In this document: piece after piece, positions 44,601 through 52,327 of the stretch
Layout: each line of letters begins with the position of its first letter
Numbering within the stretch: the stretch's first letter is position 1
Source: Pseudidiomarina piscicola
Lineage (GTDB): Bacteria; Pseudomonadota; Gammaproteobacteria; Enterobacterales; Alteromonadaceae
Assembly: GCF_902806985.1 (NCBI RefSeq)
Contig: NZ_CADCXY010000009.1
Coordinates: 1 to 52,327, forward strand
Length of the DNA stretch: 52,327 nt
Reading direction: 5' to 3'
Notes under the pieces: generated by a model
What the model was told of the DNA's origin: nothing
The model's database searches: none
What the model saw: only the letters and a program-made list of their open reading frames with translations
Made by a program: the position numbers and the translations under genes

Positions 44601-45134
44601 ATGTCACGAGTTGCTAAAGCACCGATTGCCATTCCTGCTGGCGTTGAAGTTACGCTAAATGGTCAGGAAGTGACAATTAAAGGTGCCAAAGGCTCTATGA
44701 GCCGTGTAGTTAACAGCGCTGTTGAACTTGTTCAAGAAGACAGTGTGTTGCGTACCGTTCCTCGCGAAGGCGTTGCTAATGCAACTGCTCAAGCAGGTAC
44801 AGCACGTGCGTTACTACAAAACATGGTGGTTGGTGTTGCGCAAGGTTTTGAGCGCAAGCTGCAGTTAGTAGGTGTTGGTTACCGGGCAAATACTGCCGGT
44901 TCAAAACTAAACCTAACACTGGGCTTCTCTCATCCTGTTGCCTTCGATATTCCGGAAGGAATTACTATCGAAGTCCCAACACAAACTGAAGTAGTCGTTA
45001 AGGGTGTAGACAAGCAGTTAGTTGGCCAAGTTGCCGCTAACATTCGCGCGTACCGTAAGCCTGAGCCTTACAAAGGTAAGGGTGTACGTTATGCCGATGA
45101 GCAAGTACGCCGTAAAGAAGCCAAGAAAAAGTAA
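44601..45134 (+). CDS. rplF: Ribosomal protein L6 (uL6)
   Basis: The 177-residue protein has the two L6 domains and the C-terminal signature [13 protein letters not shown]. Length equals E. coli L6. It lies near the sarcin-ricin loop and factor-binding site. Confidence 0.98.
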   Translation: MSRVAKAPIAIPAGVEVTLNGQEVTIKGAKGSMSRVVNSAVELVQEDSVLRTVPREGVANATAQAGTARALLQNMVVGVAQGFERKLQLVGVGYRANTAGSKLNLTLGFSHPVAFDIPEGITIEVPTQTEVVVKGVDKQLVGQVAANIRAYRKPEPYKGKGVRYADEQVRRKEAKKK

Positions 45135-45143
45135 GGTAAGACG

Positions 45144-45497
45144 ATGGACAAGAAAACAGCTCGCTTACGTCGCGCGACTCGCGCCCGTAAGAAAATGCTT
45201 GAGTTGGGTGCAAACCGCCTGGTCGTTCACCGTACACCACGGCATATTTACGCACAGCTCATTGCACCGAACGGTTCTGAAGTACTAGCAACAGCATCAA
45301 CTGTTGAAAAGTCTGTACGTGACGCGGTTAACACAACCGGTAACGTCGATGCAGCAAAAACAGTTGGTAAGCTGATCGCTGAACGAGCGATGGAAAAAGG
45401 CGTTAAGAACGTCGCTTTCGATCGCAGTGGTTTCCGTTATCACGGACGTGTCGCCGCATTGGCTGACGCTGCTCGTGAAGCTGGACTTCAGTTCTAG
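45144..45497 (+). CDS. rplR: Ribosomal protein L18 (uL18)
   Basis: The 117-residue protein ([37 protein letters not shown]) equals E. coli L18 in length and binds 5S rRNA with L5. Confidence 0.98.
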   Translation: MDKKTARLRRATRARKKMLELGANRLVVHRTPRHIYAQLIAPNGSEVLATASTVEKSVRDAVNTTGNVDAAKTVGKLIAERAMEKGVKNVAFDRSGFRYHGRVAALADAAREAGLQF

Positions 45498-45506
45498 GAG
45501 ACGAAC

Positions 45507-46013
45507 ATGGCAAATGCAAATGTAGAAGCTCAACAAAGTGACCTGCAAGAAAAGCTGATCACAGTAAATCGTGTAGCGAAGGTTGTTAAAGGTGGTCGCA
45601 TCTTTAGCTTCACTGCACTCACTGTGGTTGGTGATGGTCAGGGTAAAGTTGGTTTCGGTTATGGTAAAGCACGTGAAGTTCCTGCTGCTATTCAAAAAGC
45701 AATGGAAAAAGCACGTCGCAACATGGTAACCGTGCAGCTGAAAGGTGAAACCTTACAGCACCCTGTTAAAGGCCGTCATTCAGGTTCACAGGTATTCATG
45801 CAACCAGCATCTGAAGGTACAGGTATCATCGCCGGTGGTGCGATGCGTGCAGTACTCGAAGTAGCCGGTGTGCACAACGTGCTGTCAAAAGCATATGGTT
45901 CAACCAACCCAATCAACGTTGTACGTGCCACTATCAAGGCACTTCACGATATGAAGTCGCCTGAGCAAGTTGCGGCTAAGCGTGGATTGCGCGTTGAAGA
46001 CATTTTGGGGTAG
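45507..46013 (+). CDS. rpsE: Ribosomal protein S5 (uS5)
   Basis: The 168-residue protein has the S5 double-stranded RNA-binding fold ([20 protein letters not shown]) and the C-terminal domain ending GLRVEDILG. It helps decoding accuracy. One residue longer than in E. coli, from an Asn/Glu-rich start. Confidence 0.98.
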   Translation: MANANVEAQQSDLQEKLITVNRVAKVVKGGRIFSFTALTVVGDGQGKVGFGYGKAREVPAAIQKAMEKARRNMVTVQLKGETLQHPVKGRHSGSQVFMQPASEGTGIIAGGAMRAVLEVAGVHNVLSKAYGSTNPINVVRATIKALHDMKSPEQVAAKRGLRVEDILG

Positions 46014-46019
46014 TGAACA

Positions 46020-46202
46020 ATGGCGAATAAGACAATTAAAGTAACACAGACGCGTAGCTCAATCGGTCGTTTACCGAAGCATAAAGCTACTCTACGTGGT
46101 CTTGGTCTGCGCCGCATTGGTCACACGGTCGAGCTGGAAAATACTCCAGCCGTCCGCGGCATGGTGAACCAAGTCACTTACATGGTAAAGGTGGAGGACT
46201 AA
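46020..46202 (+). CDS. rpmD: Ribosomal protein L30 (uL30)
   Basis: The 60-residue protein has the L30 pattern [20 protein letters not shown] and [15 protein letters not shown]. Spacing to rpsE is 6 bases, with GGGGTAG overlapping the stop as a weak ribosome binding site. Confidence 0.98.
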   Translation: MANKTIKVTQTRSSIGRLPKHKATLRGLGLRRIGHTVELENTPAVRGMVNQVTYMVKVED

Positions 46203-46206
46203 TACG

Positions 46207-46641
46207 ATGTTCTTGAACTCAATCTCCCCTGCACCTGGTGCTAAAACCAGCAAGAAGCGTCTCGGACGTGGTATTGGCTCAGGCTTAGGAAAAACTGGTG
46301 GACGTGGTCATAAAGGCCAGAAGTCGCGTTCAGGCGGCTCAGTGAAACCAGGTTTCGAAGGCGGTCAAATGCCAATTCAACGTCGCTTACCGAAGTTCGG
46401 TTTTACTTCACGCAAGTCATACGTGACTGCAGAAGTTAACCTAGCTGAGATTGCGAAAGTTGCTGGCGATACTGTAAACATGGCGAGCTTGAAAGAAGCT
46501 GGTTTGATTCGCAATGACATCTTGCATGTTAAAGTGATCAAATCAGGCGAACTCAGCCGTGCTGTTTCAGTACAAGGCATTAAGGTCACCAAAGGCGCCC
46601 GCGAAGCTATTGAAGCTGCTGGCGGCAAAATCGAAGGATAG
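46207..46641 (+). CDS. rplO: Ribosomal protein L15 (uL15)
   Basis: The 144-residue protein has the glycine- and basic-rich N-terminal extension ([20 protein letters not shown]) and the L15 core [18 protein letters not shown]. It contacts 23S rRNA deep in the large subunit. Confidence 0.98.
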   Translation: MFLNSISPAPGAKTSKKRLGRGIGSGLGKTGGRGHKGQKSRSGGSVKPGFEGGQMPIQRRLPKFGFTSRKSYVTAEVNLAEIAKVAGDTVNMASLKEAGLIRNDILHVKVIKSGELSRAVSVQGIKVTKGAREAIEAAGGKIEG

Positions 46642-46646
46642 AGCAA

Positions 46647-47975
46647 ATGGCTAAACCAGGATTGGAATCTAACAGAGCTCAAGGCGGCACCTCGGAACTT
46701 AAACGACGTTTGCTGTTTGTACTCGGCGCGTTAATCGTGTTCCGTGCAGGCTCCTTTGTGCCTATTCCTGGTATTGATGCCGCTGTATTGGCTCAATTGT
46801 TTGATCAGCAAAGAGATACCATCGTTGCCATGTTTAACATGTTCAGCGGTGGTGCTCTCGAACGTGCATCGGTATTCGCTTTGGGTATCATGCCGTACAT
46901 CACTGCCTCGATTATTATGCAGTTAGCGTCGGTGGTTCACCCACGTTTAGCTGAGCTTAAGAAAGAGGGAGAGGCTGGTCGACGTAAGATTAGTCAATAC
47001 ACGCGTTGGGGTACGTTAGTACTCGCGACGTTCCAATCGATTGGTATTGCTACTGGCTTACCAAGTCTGATGCCTGGGTTGGTAATTGACCCAAGCTTCG
47101 GATTCTACTTCACAGCGGTTGTGAGCTTGGTCACAGGAACAATGTTCTTGATGTGGCTAGGTGAGCAAATCACTGAGCGTGGGATTGGTAACGGTATCTC
47201 TATTCTTATTTTCACCGGTATTGTAGCGGGCCTACCGTCGGCCATTGGTCAGACGGCAGAGCAAGCACGTCAGGGTGATTTACACTTATTGTTGTTATTG
47301 TTGATCGGTGTCATCGTATTCGCAGTGACGTATTTTGTTGTGTTTGTCGAGCGCGGCCAACGCCGCATTGTGGTAAACTACGCAAAACGTCAGCAAGGCC
47401 GTAAGGTTTTTGCAGCGCAGAGTACACACTTGCCATTGAAAGTTAATATGGCCGGTGTTATTCCACCGATTTTTGCATCGAGTATTATTTTGTTCCCAAG
47501 CACTATCGCAACTTGGTTCGGCCAAGGCGAGGGTATGGTTGCAAACTTCTTACAGGAAGTGTCGTTGACTTTGTCACCGGGACAACCCTTGTACGTAATG
47601 CTTTATGCAGCGGCAATTATCTTCTTCTGTTTCTTCTACACCGCGTTGGTATTTAACCCTCGCGAGACAGCAGATAACTTGAAGAAGTCGGGAGCGTTTA
47701 TCCCTGGTATTCGTCCAGGTGAACAAACCTCGCGTTACATCGATAAAGTAATGACCCGCTTGACTCTTGCGGGCGCGTTGTACATTACCTTTGTCTGTTT
47801 GGTTCCTGAGTTCATGATGATTGCATGGAACGTTCAGTTCTACTTTGGCGGTACATCATTATTGATTATCGTTGTAGTTATTATGGACTTTATGGCGCAG
47901 GTCCAAACTCATCTGATGTCTCATCAGTATGACTCGGTCCTCAAAAAAGCTAACCTAAAAGGCTTCGGCCGCTAA
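46647..47975 (+). CDS. secY: Protein translocase channel SecY
   Basis: SecY is the ten-helix core of the SecYEG channel. The 442-residue product has the plug region ([15 protein letters not shown]), the pore helix block [10 protein letters not shown] and the cytoplasmic loops with NFAKRQ-like ([11 protein letters not shown]) and [11 protein letters not shown]. Length matches E. coli (443). It lies between rplO and rpmJ as usual. Confidence 0.98.
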   Translation: MAKPGLESNRAQGGTSELKRRLLFVLGALIVFRAGSFVPIPGIDAAVLAQLFDQQRDTIVAMFNMFSGGALERASVFALGIMPYITASIIMQLASVVHPRLAELKKEGEAGRRKISQYTRWGTLVLATFQSIGIATGLPSLMPGLVIDPSFGFYFTAVVSLVTGTMFLMWLGEQITERGIGNGISILIFTGIVAGLPSAIGQTAEQARQGDLHLLLLLLIGVIVFAVTYFVVFVERGQRRIVVNYAKRQQGRKVFAAQSTHLPLKVNMAGVIPPIFASSIILFPSTIATWFGQGEGMVANFLQEVSLTLSPGQPLYVMLYAAAIIFFCFFYTALVFNPRETADNLKKSGAFIPGIRPGEQTSRYIDKVMTRLTLAGALYITFVCLVPEFMMIAWNVQFYFGGTSLLIIVVVIMDFMAQVQTHLMSHQYDSVLKKANLKGFGR

Positions 47976-48000
47976 GGTTGGATAATTACGGAGTGTAGCA

Positions 48001-48114
48001 ATGAAAGTTCGTGCTTCCGTGAAGAAAATCTGCCGTAACTGCAAAGTTATTAAGCGCAACGGTGTTGTGCGTGTAATTTGCAGTGACCCTAAGCACAAGC
48101 AACGGCAAGGTTAA
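48001..48114 (+). CDS. rpmJ: Ribosomal protein L36 (bL36), zinc-binding form
   Basis: The 37-residue frame [20 protein letters not shown]... keeps the zinc ligands Cys11, Cys14, Cys27 and His32. It is one residue shorter than E. coli L36 (ICSDPKHK for ICSAEPKHK). GGAG lies 11 bases before the ATG. Last gene of the spc operon. Confidence 0.96.
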   Translation: MKVRASVKKICRNCKVIKRNGVVRVICSDPKHKQRQG

Positions 48115-48128
48115 TTCGATGAAGAAGA

Positions 48129-48160
48129 CCGCGGCCTCGAAGAAGTATTCGTGGCTGCGG
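48129..48160 (+). terminator. Imperfect hairpin between rpmJ and rpsM
   Basis: The arms 48129-48141 and 48148-48160 pair over 13 positions with one G-T wobble and one T-T mismatch, closing a 6-base loop. Only CTTT follows, so full termination is unlikely. It may partly separate the spc and alpha operons or stabilise the rpmJ end. Confidence 0.4.
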
Positions 48161-48177
48161 CTTTGATATGTTTGCAA

Positions 48178-48265
48178 TCTGGCGACTGGTTGAGTATCCT
48201 AACGGGCTTTTCAACTGGTCACCCATAAATATAAGGAGACGTGTTAGTGGCCCGTATCGCTGGCA
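48178..48265 (+). promoter_or_regulatory. Alpha-operon ribosome-binding-site pseudoknot (S4 target)
   Basis: The stretch TTGAGTATCCT, then ACGGGCTTTTCA, then AAGGAG and GTGGCCCGTAT resembles the E. coli alpha leader, where S4 binds a nested pseudoknot and blocks translation of rpsM. GTTGA and TCAAC flank the conserved segment as a stem. The match is from memory of the E. coli sequence; the complete pseudoknot was not folded. Confidence 0.75.
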
Positions 48266-48603
48266 TTAACGTTCCTGACAATAAGCATGCAGTCATTGCC
48301 CTGACTGCGATTTATGGTATTGGTCGTACCCGATCACAGCATATCCTTGCTGCGGTTGGCATCGAAGAAAATACTACGATCGGCTCTTTGTCAGAAGAAA
48401 AACTGGATCTACTTCGCGAAGCAGTAGGGAAGTTCGCTGTTGAAGGCGACCTACGTCGTGAAGTATCGATGAATATTAAACGCTTGATGGATCTCGGATG
48501 TTTCCGTGGCCTTCGTCATCGTCGTGGCTTGCCTCTACGTGGACAGCGCACTAAAACTAATGCGCGCACCCGTAAAGGTCCGCGTAAACCTATTAAGAAG
48601 TAA
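48247..48603 (+). CDS. rpsM: Ribosomal protein S13 (uS13)
   Basis: The 118-residue protein starts at GTG 48247 (MARIAGINV), 8 bases after AAGGAG; an in-frame GTG at 48241 is only 2 bases from it. E. coli rpsM also uses GTG and has 118 residues. S13 forms bridges to the large subunit and ends with the basic tail [12 protein letters not shown]. First gene of the alpha operon. Confidence 0.97.
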   Translation: MARIAGINVPDNKHAVIALTAIYGIGRTRSQHILAAVGIEENTTIGSLSEEKLDLLREAVGKFAVEGDLRREVSMNIKRLMDLGCFRGLRHRRGLPLRGQRTKTNARTRKGPRKPIKK

Positions 48604-48614
48604 GGAGTTGAGAC

Positions 48615-49004
48615 ATGGCTAAACAACCAACTCGTACTCGTAAGCGCGTTAAAAAACAAGTCGCAGATGGTATGGCTCACGTCCATGCATCTTTCAATAA
48701 CACCATTGTGACCATTACTGACCGTCAAGGTAATGCGTTGGCATGGGCAACTGCAGGTGGTTCAGGTTTCCGTGGTTCACGTAAATCTACCCCGTTTGCT
48801 GCACAGGTTGCTGCTGAACGCGCAGGAGAAATGGCGAAGGAATATGGGTTGAAAAACCTAGAAGTGTTCGTAAAGGGCCCAGGTCCTGGTCGCGAATCAT
48901 CAATTCGCGCATTGAACGCTGTAGGTTATCGCATCACGAACATTACTGATGTGACACCTATTCCTCACAACGGTTGTCGTCCGCCTAAGAAACGTCGCGT
49001 TTAG
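48615..49004 (+). CDS. rpsK: Ribosomal protein S11 (uS11)
   Basis: The 129-residue protein has [19 protein letters not shown] and the C-terminal [18 protein letters not shown], as in E. coli. It lies on the platform of the small subunit. Confidence 0.98.
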   Translation: MAKQPTRTRKRVKKQVADGMAHVHASFNNTIVTITDRQGNALAWATAGGSGFRGSRKSTPFAAQVAAERAGEMAKEYGLKNLEVFVKGPGPGRESSIRALNAVGYRITNITDVTPIPHNGCRPPKKRRV

Positions 49005-49034
49005 TAGGCGCCACACGATAGTTGGAGAAAGATC

Positions 49035-49655
49035 ATGGCTAGATATTTGGGTCCAAAACTCAAACTGAGTCGTCGCGAAGGAACAGACTTGTTCCTTAAG
49101 AGCGGCGTACGCGCGATCGATACGAAATGTAAACTCGAGAGCGCTCCGGGTCAGCACGGTGCACGTCGTGGCCGTTTGTCTGATTACGGTTTACAGTTAC
49201 GTGAAAAGCAAAAAGTACGTCGTATGTACGGTGTATTAGAAAAGCAATTCCGTAACTATTACAAAGAAGCTGCCCGTATTAAGGGCAACACTGGTGAGAA
49301 CCTGCTGCAATTGCTTGAGCAACGTTTAGATAACGTCGTTTACCGCATGGGATTCGCGTCAACGCGTGCTGAAGCCCGTCAGTTGGTCAGCCACAAAGCA
49401 GTGGTAGTGAATGGCCAAGTTGTCAACATTCCGTCGTTCAAAGTTCGTCCGGAAGATGTTGTGTCCGTTCGCGAAAAAGCGAAAAAGCAGGCGCGCATCG
49501 CTGCTGCATTGGATCTCGCAGAACAGCGTGAGAAGCCAGTGTGGGTAGAAGTAGACGGGAACAAACTGGAAGGTCAGTTTAAACGACTGCCAGAGCGTTC
49601 GGACTTGTCTGCCGAAATTAACGAACAGTTGATCGTAGAGCTTTACTCTAAGTAA
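49035..49655 (+). CDS. rpsD: Ribosomal protein S4 (uS4)
   Basis: The 206-residue protein begins [20 protein letters not shown] and has the S4 RNA-binding domain ([20 protein letters not shown]). It starts 16S assembly and, in E. coli, represses this operon through the leader upstream of rpsM, which is conserved here. Confidence 0.98.
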   Translation: MARYLGPKLKLSRREGTDLFLKSGVRAIDTKCKLESAPGQHGARRGRLSDYGLQLREKQKVRRMYGVLEKQFRNYYKEAARIKGNTGENLLQLLEQRLDNVVYRMGFASTRAEARQLVSHKAVVVNGQVVNIPSFKVRPEDVVSVREKAKKQARIAAALDLAEQREKPVWVEVDGNKLEGQFKRLPERSDLSAEINEQLIVELYSK

Positions 49656-49680
49656 AGCTTAAGCATAAAGAGAGGACACA

Positions 49681-50670
49681 ATGCAGGGTTCTGTTACCGA
49701 ATTCCTTAAGCCAAGGCTAGTCGACATTGAACAAATTAGCCCGACTCACGCAAAAGTGACGTTGGAGCCTCTTGAGCGTGGCTTTGGTCACACGCTGGGC
49801 AACGCGTTGCGCCGTATTTTACTTTCGTCTATGCCTGGAGTGGCTGTGACTGAAGTTAAAATTGAAGGTGTTCAACACGAATACAGCAGCAAAGAGGGTG
49901 TTCAGGAAGATGTCATCGAAATTCTGCTGAACCTCAAAGGTCTAGCAGTTACCATGGAAGGTAAAGATGAAGCGATTCTGACCTTGAAAAAATCTGGAGC
50001 GGGCCCTGTCAAGGCTGGCGATATCACCCATGATGGAGATATCGAGATTGTTAACCCTGACCACCTCATCTGTACTTTAACAGGTGATACTGAGATTGAG
50101 ATGTCAATCCAAGTAGAACGTGGTCGTGGTTATGTACCAGCTTCGGCACGTCAGTCTGCTGACGATGAAGAGCGTCCGATCGGTCTTCTACTCGTCGACG
50201 CTTCTTTCAGTCCAGTTGAACGCATTGCGTACAACGTTGATTCAGCTCGTGTTGAGCAACGTACTGACTTGGACAAACTGGTTATCGACATGGAAACGAA
50301 TGGCACTCTGGATCCAGAGGAAGCTATTCGCCGTGCAGCAACAATTATGGCTGAGCAGTTAGAAGCCTTCGTTGAGCTACGCGACATGAGCGAGCCGGAA
50401 GAGAAAGAAGAGAAACCGGAATTCGATCCGATTTTATTACGTCCGGTAGACGATTTGGAATTAACTGTGCGTTCTGCGAACTGTTTGAAAGCAGAAGCTA
50501 TTCAGTACATTGGTGACTTAGTGCAGCGTACTGAGGTTGAGTTGTTGAAGACTCCTAACCTTGGTAAGAAATCGCTGACTGAGATCAAGGACGTACTTGC
50601 GTCACGTGGTTTGTCTTTGGGCATGCGCCTAGAGAATTGGCCGCCAGCAAGTCTCGTTGATCGCGACTAA
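49681..50670 (+). CDS. rpoA: RNA polymerase alpha subunit
   Basis: The 329-residue protein has the N-terminal dimerisation domain ([20 protein letters not shown]), an acidic linker near 240-250, and a C-terminal domain ([18 protein letters not shown]) essentially the same as in E. coli, including the DNA-binding residues. Length is the same as in E. coli. Confidence 0.98.
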   Translation: MQGSVTEFLKPRLVDIEQISPTHAKVTLEPLERGFGHTLGNALRRILLSSMPGVAVTEVKIEGVQHEYSSKEGVQEDVIEILLNLKGLAVTMEGKDEAILTLKKSGAGPVKAGDITHDGDIEIVNPDHLICTLTGDTEIEMSIQVERGRGYVPASARQSADDEERPIGLLLVDASFSPVERIAYNVDSARVEQRTDLDKLVIDMETNGTLDPEEAIRRAATIMAEQLEAFVELRDMSEPEEKEEKPEFDPILLRPVDDLELTVRSANCLKAEAIQYIGDLVQRTEVELLKTPNLGKKSLTEIKDVLASRGLSLGMRLENWPPASLVDRD

Positions 50671-50708
50671 GGCATCTTTTACAGAGATTTACTGAGAAGG
50701 GTATAAGT

Positions 50709-51110
50709 ATGCGCCATCGTAAAAGTGGTCGTCAACTCAACCGCAACAGCAGCCATCGCAAAGCGATGTTCAGCAACATGGCAAGCTCACTTGTGCGTCA
50801 CGAAGTGATCAAAACGACACTTCCAAAAGCAAAAGAACTGCGCCGTGTTATTGAGCCGCTGATCACTTTAGCGAAGCAAGATAGCGTTGCGAATCGCCGT
50901 TTGGCTTTCGCTCGCACTCGCGATAAAGATGTGGTTGGTAAGTTGTTCAATGAATTGGGCCCGCGTTATGAAGAACGCGCTGGTGGTTACACTCGTATTA
51001 TGAAGTGTGGCTTCCGCGCCGGAGACAACGCGCCAATGGCTTATGTTGAGCTAGTTGACCGTCCAGAAGTTGAAGCTACTGAAGCTGAAGAAGTTGCAGT
51101 AGTAGAGTAA
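50709..51110 (+). CDS. rplQ: Ribosomal protein L17 (bL17)
   Basis: The 133-residue protein starts [17 protein letters not shown] and has the L17 core [18 protein letters not shown]. The C terminus is a Glu/Ala/Val-rich tail, a few residues longer than in E. coli (127). Last gene of the alpha operon, followed by a terminator. Confidence 0.98.
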   Translation: MRHRKSGRQLNRNSSHRKAMFSNMASSLVRHEVIKTTLPKAKELRRVIEPLITLAKQDSVANRRLAFARTRDKDVVGKLFNELGPRYEERAGGYTRIMKCGFRAGDNAPMAYVELVDRPEVEATEAEEVAVVE

Positions 51111-51129
51111 GTTCTCCTAGTGAGATAGT

Positions 51130-51158
51130 AAAAAGCCGCTCATTGAGCGGCTTTTTTT
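51130..51158. terminator. Bidirectional terminator after rplQ
   Basis: GCCGCTC at 51135-51141 pairs with GAGCGGC at 51145-51151; five A residues precede and seven T residues follow. It can end rplQ transcripts on the + strand and, with its A-run, those of the convergent gene at 51191 on the - strand. Confidence 0.92.
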
Positions 51159-51190
51159 GTTTGAAGGACACAGTAGCAAGTGTCGTTCGG

Positions 51191-51997
51191 TTAATTTGTG
51201 GAAGCTTTTACGGCTGTTGCAAGCTCTTGGTCATTGATGCCATGGCGCGCAGCTAAAACTTCCAGCTCTTCGTAGTTCATTCCAGCACGGTAGGCGCCAC
51301 GAATCACCGAGATAGCCTCTTGTTTCCCTGCTGCCGGGTTGGCATCGGCGTTGCTACCGCCAATCAGAGAGATCAAGTCATTGAGTGAGCTGACCAAGTA
51401 ATCGCCAACGGCCGGCAACATACTCAAGGTCGCATGCACAATACCTTCGACTTGCTCAGGTTGAGAGGTACTCGCCGACTGCATTACGCTATCTGCCATT
51501 TCAGGCTCAATGCGAATCGCAACGCGTACTAACTCTTCCACTTGGGTTGGGTTGACACGACTTGCTTCGGCAACAATTTGATCAGCGTAGGCAGGTTCAG
51601 CTTCTACCGCGATACGTACTAGTTCGGTTGCAGGTGCGATATCTAAATGCATGGCGACCGCCATGATGTCATGGGTGAAACCTGGTTCTGCATCGATGGC
51701 CGCTTTAATAATGTGTTCGTAATTCTTTGGGTAGCGTTCGAATGCGGCATGTAAAATGGGTTCGACATGCTGTGGGTAGTTACTCATAAGTACACGAACC
51801 GTACGAGTCACCGAAAAATTACGCTTGGTATAATAGCGAAACATACGGAGATAGGTATTAACGAGTCGTTCATTATCTTCGTCTACTGAGTAACCCACTC
51901 GCTCAGTTGGTGAGATACTATCTTGTATCGCCATTGCCGAAGCACTAAGCGGAAAGAGTAAGCTAGTCGCGATAATAAGCGCTGTTGTTGTTCTCAT
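51191..51997 (-). CDS. Secreted helical-repeat protein of unknown function
   Basis: I do not recognise this 268-residue protein. It has a signal peptide (cut near ASAMA, residue 22). Residues about 95-200 hold at least three 30-residue helical repeats, each with a hydrophobic helix such as ELVRIAVEAEP followed by DQIV, then an S/N-P turn; together they suggest an alpha-solenoid. A Gly/Asn/Ala-rich linker and a small C-terminal helical domain (NYEELEVLAARHGIN) follow. No catalytic motif or cysteine is seen. Likely periplasmic and protein-binding. Confidence 0.8.
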   Translation of the reverse strand: MRTTTALIIATSLLFPLSASAMAIQDSISPTERVGYSVDEDNERLVNTYLRMFRYYTKRNFSVTRTVRVLMSNYPQHVEPILHAAFERYPKNYEHIIKAAIDAEPGFTHDIMAVAMHLDIAPATELVRIAVEAEPAYADQIVAEASRVNPTQVEELVRVAIRIEPEMADSVMQSASTSQPEQVEGIVHATLSMLPAVGDYLVSSLNDLISLIGGSNADANPAAGKQEAISVIRGAYRAGMNYEELEVLAARHGINDQELATAVKASTN

Positions 51998-52170
51998 CTG
52001 TTGCGCACCTTTATTATTTTAATCTTTGTTTAGTTGCTCTGAGCTGGAATAAGCTGCGTTGCAGCGCGCTCAGTTTTCGTACATTAGCAACCATTGTAGA
52101 CAATAGATAGGTAAAAATCGTTCAATTTGATTAAAAAAAAAGCAGTCAGAACTTTTTTCGCAAAAAGATC

Positions 52171-52198
52171 TTGCACCGGCGGCCATGATCCTTATAAT
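52171..52198 (+). promoter_or_regulatory. rRNA operon promoter P1
   Basis: TTGCAC at 52171-52176 and TATAAT at 52193-52198, 16 bases apart, with an A/T-rich upstream tract and a G/C-rich CGCCGCC discriminator. This is the usual form of a growth-rate-controlled rRNA promoter; the 16S gene would lie beyond the window. Confidence 0.8.
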
Positions 52199-52283
52199 TC
52201 GCCGCCGTTGTCACCGAGGCTTAGGCCACAGCGACAGTAGCCAGCAGCGCGATGCGCTTGCAAAAAAAAGATCGAAAAGGATC

Positions 52284-52311
52284 TTGACGCTGGCACCGGA
52301 TAGCGTAGAAT
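52284..52311 (+). promoter_or_regulatory. rRNA operon promoter P2
   Basis: TTGACG at 52284-52289 and TAGAAT at 52306-52311 are again 16 bases apart. AAAAGGATCTTG before it echoes AAAAAGATCTTG before P1, so the two promoters are probably duplicates 113 bases apart. Confidence 0.78.
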
Positions 52312-52327
52312 ACGCTTCCCGCTTCAA

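Larger units (their letters stand above)
51998..52327. other. 330-bp region upstream of the next rRNA operon
   Basis: No gene is visible. A nested inverted repeat (CTGAGC 52039-52044 with GCTCAG 52068-52073, inner GCTGC 52053-52057 with GCAGC 52061-52065) is followed by TTTT. An A/T-rich tract at about 52125-52170, including a run of nine A, lies just upstream of promoter P1 and looks like an UP element. Two rRNA-type promoters fill the end. Confidence 0.7.

Overview
The window is bacterial chromosomal DNA, almost certainly from a gammaproteobacterium of the order Alteromonadales. Idiomarinaceae (Idiomarina/Pseudidiomarina) is the best guess, from protein similarity recalled from memory, a Mrp-type antiporter typical of halophilic marine bacteria, and a holD-rimI / prfC / yjjV / deo / serB-radA neighbourhood that echoes the 99-minute region of E. 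coli. There is no transposase, integrase, phage or CRISPR signal. The window opens inside the 3' end of a 5S rRNA and closes on two tandem rRNA-type promoters, both on the + strand, so it may be one stretch between two rRNA operons, or a whole contig broken at the rRNA repeats.

Layout. 1-113: 5S end and terminator. 121-560: dense palindromic array of heptamer repeats. 565-5807 (-): tamB and tamA, outer-membrane protein assembly. 5925-6920: tRNA-Trp, holD, rimI. 6924-7235 (-): ArsR-type regulator with the two cysteines expected of a persulfide sensor. 7403-11905: nucleoside salvage operon cdd-deoC-deoA-deoB-deoD. 11868-13099: ompW plus a 42-residue membrane protein, driven by a near-ideal FNR promoter and bracketed by a perfect 40-bp repeat of the deoD 3' end. 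13116-15578 (-): secreted subtilase with an S-layer-homology-like tail. 15867-18792: prfC, yjjV and the convergent ytjB. 18834-23326: compact serB-radA-btuF-btuC-btuD operon. 23323-27225: S41 lipoprotein protease, nagZ, queC and queE.

27319-36338 is a Tad/Flp-type pilus locus. It has an Flp pilin, TadG- and TadE-like proteins, CpaB, secretin, TadA ATPase, TadB, TadC, a DUF192 protein, a TPR lipoprotein and two proteins I do not recognise. It has no TadZ/CpaE and no prepilin peptidase. 36335-42105 (-) is a six-gene Mrp cation/proton antiporter operon in the order AB-C-D-E-F-G, with mrpA and mrpB fused.

42596-51110 is the spc and alpha ribosomal protein operons (rplN to rplQ, with secY and rpoA). 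The S10 operon that normally lies directly upstream is missing here; a new leader with its own promoter and hairpin takes its place. The alpha operon keeps a leader resembling the E. coli S4-binding pseudoknot, with a GTG start for rpsM. 51191-51997 (-) encodes a secreted protein of 30-residue helical repeats, unknown to me. It converges on rplQ across a bidirectional terminator.

The parts most worth a second look are the repeat-bounded ompW cassette, the heptamer array, the reduced Tad locus with its unusual pilin-like proteins, the split S10/spc junction and the helical-repeat protein.
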